Assembly: GCF_916700565.1 (NCBI RefSeq)
Contig: NZ_CAKAKO010000003.1
Span: 62,001-126,000, forward strand
Direction: 5' to 3'
DNA: 64,000 nucleotides
Origin: Xenophilus sp. Marseille-Q4582
GTDB taxonomy: Bacteria; Pseudomonadota; Gammaproteobacteria; Burkholderiales; Burkholderiaceae_C
The notes under the pieces were generated by a model that was given only the letters and a program-made list of their open reading frames with translations, was not told the origin of the DNA and searched no databases. Of the stretch, positions 57,169-64,000 are shown one piece after another (the stretch's first letter is position 1; every line of letters starts with the position of its first letter). Made by a program: the position numbers and the translations under genes.

Positions 57169-57992
57169 GGCGTGTTAACACTAATTTCCAGACTGGCAGT
57201 TTTCCAAGAAACTGCGAGTATGGAAATCACCCCTGAACAGTTCTCGCGCATTGAGCATTGCCTGCCTCTGCAGCGCGGCAATGTCAGCCTGACCAATTTG
57301 CAAGTGGTCAACGCCATGTTGTATGTTGCCGAGCACGGCTGCAAGTGGCGTGGATTGCCCAAGCGGTTTGGAAACTGGCACACCATCTACACGCGCATGC
57401 GCCGCTGGACCAAGGCTGGCGTGCTGGACAAGATGTTTGAAGAGCTACAGCGCGAGCAGGTCATTCGCATCAAGATTGAGGCAGTCTCGCTCGACAGCAC
57501 CAGCATCAAAGTGCATCCCGATGGCGCTGGCGCTTTAAAAAAAACGGGCCGCAATCCATCGGCAAGTCTCGAGGCGGATGGAACACCAAGATTCATATGG
57601 TTGCCGCGGATGCTCGAACGGCCGTGACATTCTGTTTGTCACCAGGTCAGGCGCACGATGCGCCTGCAGGTCGACGCCTGATCGAAAGTCTGGGAAAGAC
57701 CAGCAGACCCGTGCACTTGCTCATGGATCGCGCCTACGAGGGCAACGAGACGCGCCAACTGGCGCTGGACTTGGGTTTCATTCCCGTCGTTCCACCCTCA
57801 AGGAAGAGGCTGGATCCATGGGAGTACGACCGGGCTATGTACAAACGCCGCAACGAAGTGGAGCGTCTGTTCAGGCGGCTCAAGGGTTATCGACGCATCT
57901 TCTCCCGATTCGAGAAGCTCGACGTGATGTTCCTCGGCTTCCTCAGCTTTGTGCTGGTGGCCGATGGACTTCGCAGTTTGTGTTAACACGCC
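57169..57992 (+). mobile_element. IS5-family element, 824 bp
   Basis: The ends GGCGTGTTAACAC and GTGTTAACACGCC are flanked by CTAG on both sides (57,165-57,168 and 57,993-57,996), a usual target of this subgroup. Alternatively CTAGG belongs to the repeat itself. One transposase in two frames is inside. The integrase fragment ends at its right edge, and what follows on the left is not integrase, so loss of DNA accompanied or followed insertion. Confidence 0.88.
57220..57986 (+). CDS. IS5-family transposase, two frames joined at an A-run
   Basis: The first frame starts MEITPEQFSRIEHCLPLQRGN (57,220) and holds the first DDE Asp in AVSLDSTSIKVHPDGAGALKK. At TTTAAAAAAAACGGG (57,535-57,549) a -1 slip leads into KNGPQSIGKSRGGWNTKIHMVAADA. 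It continues to LLMDRAYEGNETRQLA (second Asp) and YKRRNEVERLFRRLKGYRRI (Glu), ending at 57,986. The eight-A run is a classic programmed frameshift site, so the gene is probably functional. Confidence 0.85.
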
Positions 57993-58626
57993 CTAGCCGG
58001 ATCTCGGCCGGCGACAGCGCCCGGTCCTTCGGCACGAAGGTCGCGATCGACGCCGCCCCCACGTCGTTAGCCGGGTTGTTCACCTTCTCACCGTGCAGGA
58101 TGGCAAACGCATAGACCTGCTTCACGATGTCGCGAACGTGCACCGCGGTCGCAGGAGCCCCGCGCGCCTTCACCTTGCCGCACAGCGCGCGCAGGTCGTC
58201 CGCGCCGATCTCGGTGAGCAGCCGGTTCCTGAACGCCGGCAGGATGTCCCGATCGACGATGTGCTTGCGCATCGCCCGGGTGCTGTCGGCCATGCGCGCG
58301 TCTGCCATCCAGCGCAGCGTCATCTCGCCGAAGTTCTGGCCTGCAGACAGGCGGCGCTTCTCGCGCTGCTTCTCCATTGCCGGGGATCTGCCCTCGGCGA
58401 TCGCCCGCTTGGCGTCCATCAGCTTCTCACGGGCCATGGCCAGCGTGATGCCGGCCGGCCCATAGCGGCCGATGGTCAGTGTCTCCCGGCGGCCGTTGAG
58501 ACGGTAATCATAGCGAAACGCGATGGTGCCGGCCGGCGATACCGTCACGTACATGCCGTCACGGTCGGAAGCCTTGTAAGTCAAGGACTTAGGCTTGAGG
58601 TTGCGCAGTGCGGTGTCGGTGAGCAT
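57943..58626 (-). pseudogene. P4-type tyrosine integrase, C-terminally truncated by IS
   Basis: The start at 58,626 has GGAGG eight bases upstream. The N-terminal DUF4102 arm-binding domain (LTDTALRNLKPKSLTYKASDRDGMYVTVSPAGTIAFRYDYRLNGRRETLTIGRYG) and the core-binding helices (FGEMTLRWMADARMADSTRAMRKHIVDRDILPAF) are intact. The frame enters the IS after DRALSPAEIR and stops at 57,943. The catalytic domain with the R...HxxR...Y residues is absent, leaving 227 of about 400 residues. Such integrases insert islands next to tRNA or other conserved genes. Here guaA is the nearest conserved gene. Confidence 0.88.
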
Positions 58627-58675
58627 CGAGGTTTTCCTCCTGTTCAAGACGGGTTTTACCGCCAAGGGCTAGGAA

Positions 58676-60177
58676 GTCCGCCCTGAACAACTCGCAAGCC
58701 CTTGATCTGACTGGTTGTTCTTCGAGTTGATGGGCGCGGGATTTGCAAGGTATGGTCTTGCCAGTGCCTGTTTTCTTGCAAATTTCTCCGGGGAGTCCGA
58801 TGGGTCCGAAGCCTTCGCAGCCGCAAACGGGCGAGTTGTTTCGTCCACGACTGGACGAGCAGATCAACATGAAGCATCCGCTGGTCAGGCTGGGCGCGCT
58901 GATCGACTGGGCCGAGATCGAGCGCACGTTCGCGGTGTCGTTCACTTCGGGGCGCGGGCGGCCCGCCTTGGCGCCGCGCCTGGTCGCCGGGCTGCTGTAC
59001 CTGCAGCACACCTTCGATGCCTCCGACGAGGCGGTGGTCAACACCTGGGTGGAGAACCCATACTGGCAGTTCTTCTGCGGCGAGACCTACCTGCAGACCG
59101 AGCTGCCCATTGACCCGTCCAGCCTGACGCGCTGGAGAAAGCGCGTTGGGGAAGAAGGCGTGGAGATGCTGCTGGCGGCCATCATCGATGCCGCCCGGCG
59201 TGGTGGCGTCATCAAGAAAGCCGGCGTGCAGCAAGTGATCGTGGACACCACGGTGATGCCCAAGGCTTTCGCTCACCCCACCGACAGCCGCCTGCTGGAG
59301 CGAAGCCGCCAGCACCTGGTCAAGGTGGCCGAGGGCAATGGGCTGAAACTGCGCCAGAACTACAACCGCATCGCCCCACGGCTGGCCGCGCAGATCGGGC
59401 GCTACGCCCACGCCAAGCAGTTCAAGCGCATGAACAAGGCCGTTCGCACACTGCGCACCCGGGTTGGCCGCGTGCACCGCGAGGTGGCCCGCCAACTGCA
59501 CATGCTGCCCGAAGCGGCCCAGGCCAAGGTCCAAGACCTGCTGCAGCGCACCGGCCGCATCCTCAGTCAACGCACGAAGGACAAGAACAAGCTGTACGCC
59601 CTGCACGCGCCCGAGGTCGAATGCATCAGCAAAGGCAAAGCCAGGACACCGTACGAGTTCGGCGTGAAGGTCAGCATCGCTACCACGTTGAAGGAAGGCC
59701 TGGTGGTGGGCATGCGCTCCATGCCGGGCAACCCCTACGACGGCCACACCCTGGCTGAGACACTGGAGCAGGTGGGCATCCTCACTGGCACGGACAGGCC
59801 GCCCGCCACGGCAATCGTGGACAAGGGCTACCGGGGTGTGAAAGTTGAAGGTGTGCGCATCCTGATGTCGGGCCAAAAGCGGGGCATCACCCGAACGCTC
59901 AGGGCCATGATCAAGCGGCGCAGCGCCATCGAACCGGCCATTGGGCACATGAAGATGGACGGGCGGCTGGGCCGCAACCCGCTCAAGGGTGCGCTGGGCG
60001 ATGCGCTGCACGCGGTGATGTGCGGTGCCGGGCATAACCTGCGCCTGATCCTGGCCGCGCTGCGGCTTTATTGCGCCCGATTCGGGTTATCGATGCAGGC
60101 GGTCATCGCCGCACTGCTGGCCGCTCCTGGCGACGTCAGCCTATCTGTAGCTGACAACTGAATTGTTCAGGGCTGAC
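58676..60177 (+). mobile_element. IS element of about 1.5 kb (IS5/IS1182-like transposase)
   Basis: The ends GTCCGCCCTGAACAACTC and the complement of GTCAGCCCTGAACAATTC are imperfect inverted repeats. They are flanked by TAGGAA on both sides (58,670-58,675 and 60,178-60,183). It lies 50 bases upstream of the integrase start, between that gene and guaA, so it separates the integrase from its own promoter and attachment region. Confidence 0.87.
58800..60161 (+). CDS. DDE transposase (IS5/IS1182-like)
   Basis: 453 residues from the ATG at 58,800, preceded by GGGGAG; an upstream ATG at 58,743 lies too close to the IS end to be preferred. The N-terminal DUF772 domain reads LFRPRLDEQINMKHPLVRLGALIDWAEIE...GRGRPALAPRLVAGLLYLQHTFDASDEAVV. 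DDE residues are in VIVDTTVMPKAFAHPTDSRLL, AIVDKGYRGV and KRRSAIEPAIGHMK. A long helical insertion (about 185-275) lies between the first and second Asp. The exact IS family name is uncertain. Confidence 0.88.
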   Translation: MGPKPSQPQTGELFRPRLDEQINMKHPLVRLGALIDWAEIERTFAVSFTSGRGRPALAPRLVAGLLYLQHTFDASDEAVVNTWVENPYWQFFCGETYLQTELPIDPSSLTRWRKRVGEEGVEMLLAAIIDAARRGGVIKKAGVQQVIVDTTVMPKAFAHPTDSRLLERSRQHLVKVAEGNGLKLRQNYNRIAPRLAAQIGRYAHAKQFKRMNKAVRTLRTRVGRVHREVARQLHMLPEAAQAKVQDLLQRTGRILSQRTKDKNKLYALHAPEVECISKGKARTPYEFGVKVSIATTLKEGLVVGMRSMPGNPYDGHTLAETLEQVGILTGTDRPPATAIVDKGYRGVKVEGVRILMSGQKRGITRTLRAMIKRRSAIEPAIGHMKMDGRLGRNPLKGALGDALHAVMCGAGHNLRLILAALRLYCARFGLSMQAVIAALLAAPGDVSLSVADN

Positions 60178-60432
60178 TAGGAAACCTGCTGATGCCCGAA
60201 AACCCGCATGGATACTGGATTTCGGAGGTGCTTTTTACCGTCAGGACGGAAAAAACATCCATCATCAACGAGCGGGTCTGAAACCGGACCGGAAATTGAC
60301 CGTCAGCTTTACCGCAAACTTATTCTGCTGGTCGCCGATAGTCACCGATCGGTATCGTGACGTATTCCCTTTAAAATCAACACGTTACGACGATTTTTCG
60401 ATAGCTGGCGATAGCCATTGAAACATCTTGTT
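60178..60432. other. Remnant of integrase promoter/attachment region downstream of guaA
   Basis: 255 bases without a gene, more AT-rich than the surroundings. Short repeated motifs occur: ACCGTCAG twice (about 60,238 and 60,299) and CGATAG three times near 60,334, 60,400 and 60,409. These could be arm-type sites of the integrase. The segment originally joined the integrase promoter to the 3' end of guaA. The matching second attachment site was not found. Confidence 0.4.
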
Positions 60433-62049
60433 TCATTCCCACTCAATCGTCGCCGGCGGCTTGGAACTCACGTCATAGGTCACGCGGTTGATGCCGCGCA
60501 CCTCGTTGATGATGCGGCCCGACACCTTCTTGAGCAGCGCGTAGGGCAGCTCGGCCCAGTCGGCGGTCATGAAGTCGCTGGTCTGCACCGCGCGCAGCGC
60601 GACCACGTAGTCGTAGGTGCGGCCATCGCCCATCACGCCCACGCTCTTGACCGGCAGGAACACGGTGAAGGCCTGGCTGGTGAGGTCATACCAGGTCTTG
60701 CCACTTGCGGGGTCGACGAAGTTGCGCAGCTCCTGGATGAAGATGTCGTCGGCCCGACGCAGCAGGTCGGCATACTCCTTTTTCACCTCGCCCAGGATGC
60801 GCACCCCCAGGCCGGGGCCGGGGAACGGATGGCGGTAGACCATCTCGGGCGGCAGGCCCAGGGCCACGCCCAGTTCGCGCACCTCGTCCTTGAACAGGTC
60901 GCGCAGCGGCTCCAGCAGCTTCAGGCCCAGTTGCTCGGGCAGGCCGCCCACGTTGTGGTGGCTCTTGATGGTGACGGCCTTCTTGCTCTTGGCGCCGCCG
61001 CTCTCGATCACGTCCGGATAGATCGTGCCTTGCGCGAGGAAGGTGGCGCCCTTGTGTCCACGGCCGCCCGCCTTGAGCTTGGCGGCCTCTTGCTTGAACA
61101 CGGTGACGAACTCGCTGCCGATGATCTTGCGCTTGGCTTCCGGATCGCTGACGCCCGCCAGCTTGCCCAGGAAGAGCTCGCTTGCATCCACGCGGATGAC
61201 GTTGGCGTGCAGCTTGCCCGCAAACATCTCCATCACCGCGTCGCCTTCGTTGAGGCGCAGCAGGCCGTGGTCCACGAACACGCAGGTCAGCTGGTCGCCG
61301 ATGGCGCGGTGGATCAGGGCCGCCGCCACGGAAGAATCGACGCCGCCGGACAGGCCGAGGATCACCTCTTCGTCGCCCACCTGTTCGCGGATCTTCTGCA
61401 CCGCTTCTTCGATGTGGTCGCGCATCACCCAGTCCGGCTGCGCGCCGCAGATGCCGAGCACGAAGCGCTCCAGCAGCGCCTTGCCCTGCACTGTGTGCGT
61501 GACCTCGGGATGGAACTGCACACCGTAGAAGTGGCGTGCCTCGTCGGCCATGCCGGCGATGGGGCAACTGGGCGTGCTGGCCATGAGCTTGAAGCCGGGC
61601 GGCAGCTCGGTGACCTTGTCGCCGTGGCTCATCCAGACCTTGAGCATGCCGTGCCCTTCGGCCGTCGAGAAGTCGGCGATGTCCCGCAGCAGCTGGGTGT
61701 GGCCGCGCGCGCGCACCTCGGCATAGCCGAATTCGCGCTGGTGCGAGCCTTCCACCTTGCCGCCCAGTTGCTGCGCCATGGTCTGCATGCCGTAGCAGAT
61801 ACCCAGCACGGGCACGCCCAGCTCGAACACGGCCTGCGGCGCACGGTCGTCCACTTCGTACACGCTGGCATGGCTGCCCGACAGGATCACGCCCTTGAGG
61901 CGGCCGTCCTTCGCATATTCGCGCACCCAGTCGCTGGTCACGTCGCAAGGATGCACTTCGCTGTACACATGGGCTTCGCGCACGCGGCGGGCGATGAGTT
62001 GCGTGACCTGCGAGCCGAAGTCGAGGATGAGGATCTTGTCGTGTTGCAT
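60433..62049 (-). CDS. guaA: GMP synthase (glutamine-hydrolysing)
   Basis: 538 residues, full length. The N-terminal class I glutamine amidotransferase domain has Cys85 in LGICYGMQT and the His/Glu region FHPEVTHT. The ATP-pyrophosphatase P-loop is [17 protein letters not shown] (about 230-246). The C-terminal dimerisation domain ends [16 protein letters not shown], the invariant guaA end. It converts XMP to GMP. guaB lies upstream with a PIN/Phd pair between them. The 3' end is a known island integration target, consistent with the integrase remnant immediately downstream. Confidence 0.97.
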   Translation of the reverse strand: MQHDKILILDFGSQVTQLIARRVREAHVYSEVHPCDVTSDWVREYAKDGRLKGVILSGSHASVYEVDDRAPQAVFELGVPVLGICYGMQTMAQQLGGKVEGSHQREFGYAEVRARGHTQLLRDIADFSTAEGHGMLKVWMSHGDKVTELPPGFKLMASTPSCPIAGMADEARHFYGVQFHPEVTHTVQGKALLERFVLGICGAQPDWVMRDHIEEAVQKIREQVGDEEVILGLSGGVDSSVAAALIHRAIGDQLTCVFVDHGLLRLNEGDAVMEMFAGKLHANVIRVDASELFLGKLAGVSDPEAKRKIIGSEFVTVFKQEAAKLKAGGRGHKGATFLAQGTIYPDVIESGGAKSKKAVTIKSHHNVGGLPEQLGLKLLEPLRDLFKDEVRELGVALGLPPEMVYRHPFPGPGLGVRILGEVKKEYADLLRRADDIFIQELRNFVDPASGKTWYDLTSQAFTVFLPVKSVGVMGDGRTYDYVVALRAVQTSDFMTADWAELPYALLKKVSGRIINEVRGINRVTYDVSSKPPATIEWE

Positions 62050-62058
62050 GGCGGAGCT

Positions 62059-62475
62059 TCAGGAAAGGTCGGAAATGAAAGGATGGTCCAGCTGGCGGCA
62101 GGCGCGCACGAGGGCTTCGTCCATCGTGACGAGGGGCGCCTTGAGGTCCACGGCCAGCTTGAGGTAGGAGGCGTCGTAGCTGCTGAGCTGCAACGACTGC
62201 GCCCAGCTCCAGAACTCCAGCGGCGAGACACGCATCGGCGCCAGGGCCACGGGCAGGCGGCTCAACAGCCGCAGCACGTGCTGGTGCGCGCCGGGCGTGA
62301 AGCGGCCGCGCGCCAGCGCCCGGCCTGCCGCGTGCAGCGCCTCCAGCGGGAAGATGGCGGCCGAGGTGGCACTCTCCTCCTCGGCCATGATGCGGATCAG
62401 GGCCTGGGACACGCGGTCCGTGTCTTCGTCGGGGAAGGCCCAGCTGGCGAAGGCGGACGCGTCAATGACCAGCAT
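62059..62475 (-). CDS. PIN-domain ribonuclease toxin (VapC-like)
   Basis: 138 residues. Acidic PIN residues: Asp5 in MLVIDASAFASW, Glu in IFPLEALHAAG, and Asp pairs in SYDASYLKLAVDLKAPLVTMDEAL. The start at 62,475 is the normal PIN N-terminus; a longer frame to 62,520 is not family-like. It overlaps the antitoxin gene by 14 bases. VapC-type toxins cleave tRNA or rRNA unless bound by antitoxin. It lies 9 bases upstream of guaA and may be co-transcribed with it. Confidence 0.85.
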   Translation of the reverse strand: MLVIDASAFASWAFPDEDTDRVSQALIRIMAEEESATSAAIFPLEALHAAGRALARGRFTPGAHQHVLRLLSRLPVALAPMRVSPLEFWSWAQSLQLSSYDASYLKLAVDLKAPLVTMDEALVRACRQLDHPFISDLS

Positions 62476-62785
62476 CGCCGGCTTTCGCGCCAGGCGCGGT
62501 CCAAGGGTCGACGCGGTCATCCAGCGCGTGCTTGTGCTCGGCCCAGAGTTCCCGGAAGCCGGGTTGCCCCGGCCGCGCCGCGCCCACCTTGGCGCGCAGC
62601 GCCGCCAATTCGGCCACGATCGCCTGGCGGCGCGCCTCGATGCTGGGTTGCACCGACTCGGGCTCCCGGATGAGGCGGATCACGCGCTTGCCGTGGCGGG
62701 TCAGCACCACTTCCTCGCCGCCTTCGACCGCGCGGATCAGCTCGGAAAGTTGGCTCTTGGCCTGATGGATGGGAACCGCCTGCAT
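62462..62785 (-). CDS. Phd/YefM-family antitoxin
   Basis: 107 residues beginning MQAVPIHQAKSQLSELIRAVEGGEEVVLTRHGKRVIRLIRE, the Phd/YefM DNA-binding fold, followed by a longer helical toxin-binding tail rich in Arg/Ala. It neutralises the PIN toxin encoded downstream and represses its own promoter. The 14-base overlap with the toxin gene is typical. Insertion of this pair between guaB and guaA is a small accessory feature in a core operon. Confidence 0.87.
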   Translation of the reverse strand: MQAVPIHQAKSQLSELIRAVEGGEEVVLTRHGKRVIRLIREPESVQPSIEARRQAIVAELAALRAKVGAARPGQPGFRELWAEHKHALDDRVDPWTAPGAKAGDAGH

Positions 62786-62841
62786 AGTCTGGCTCTTTTC
62801 ATCATGAATCTGGCCAGATTCTACGCCCACCCAGGTTCGAA

Positions 62842-62875
62842 AACAAAAAAAAGGACCAGAAATTCTGGTCCTTTT
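62842..62875 (-). terminator. Rho-independent terminator after guaB
   Basis: An 11-bp stem AAAAGGACCAG / CTGGTCCTTTT with a 5-base loop is followed on the minus strand by a long T run (the A-rich stretch at 62,841-62,852). It lies about 20 bases past the guaB stop, so the toxin-antitoxin pair and guaA need their own promoter. Confidence 0.88.
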
Positions 62876-62894
62876 CGCAGCGGTCTTCTGGCGC

Positions 62895-64000
<1,106 letters not shown>

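Noticed and set aside
57165-57996. Integrase gene simply interrupted by the 824-bp IS with its other half on the far side
   Set aside because: Joining the flanks through CTAG does not continue the integrase; the sequence there belongs to the AlpA-like gene on the other strand.

Overview
The window reads as a high-GC betaproteobacterial chromosome. Gene content and protein style fit the family Comamonadaceae (Acidovorax/Diaphorobacter/Alicycliphilus-like). That assignment is from recognition of protein families, not from a search.

Positions 1-23,700 are ordinary core chromosome. Almost every gene is on the minus strand and most serve acyl-CoA metabolism: an AidB-type and a second acyl-CoA dehydrogenase, a thiolase, a fused enoyl-CoA hydratase/3-hydroxyacyl-CoA dehydrogenase, an AMP-forming acyl-CoA ligase, a PaaI-type thioesterase and an SDR. 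A five-component branched-chain-amino-acid-type ABC transporter (livFGMH plus two tandem binding proteins) lies among them. A carboxylesterase ends this block. A 2.4-kb ISL3-type element with two passenger genes sits at 23,730-26,151. Core genes on the plus strand follow: an AraC regulator, the overlapping selO-msrB-yciB-bolA run and a periplasmic PpiC-type isomerase with a strong terminator.

Positions about 31,100-60,430 are an accessory region packed with insertion sequences. In order it holds a frameshifted RibD/DHFR-like gene, hipBA with palindromic operators, and a giant helicase-nuclease gene. The giant gene has a DUF4011-SF1 helicase-Vsr-like nuclease-DUF3320 layout, matching the reported Hhe anti-phage architecture. 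Two IS elements cut it into three pieces; removing both restores one 2,213-codon frame. Next comes a catabolic/transport cluster: an XRE-cupin regulator divergent from a gamma-glutamyltransferase-like enzyme, a flavin monooxygenase, a VOC protein, an alpha/beta hydrolase and an NMT1-type ABC transporter. Three near-identical 14-bp palindromes lie between regulator and first enzyme. Then come an IS3 element, a truncated EVE-like/HNH gene, a HEPN/nucleotidyltransferase pair, an AlpA-like regulator and a truncated P4-type integrase.

The integrase lies just downstream of guaA, a known genomic-island attachment gene. The simplest reading is an island that entered at the 3' end of guaA, carried defence genes, and later decayed by IS insertion and IS-mediated rearrangement. 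The catabolic cluster is bounded on both sides by IS elements that lack matching target duplications, so it may have been joined in later. Core genes resume with guaA, a PIN/Phd toxin-antitoxin pair and guaB, which runs off the window.
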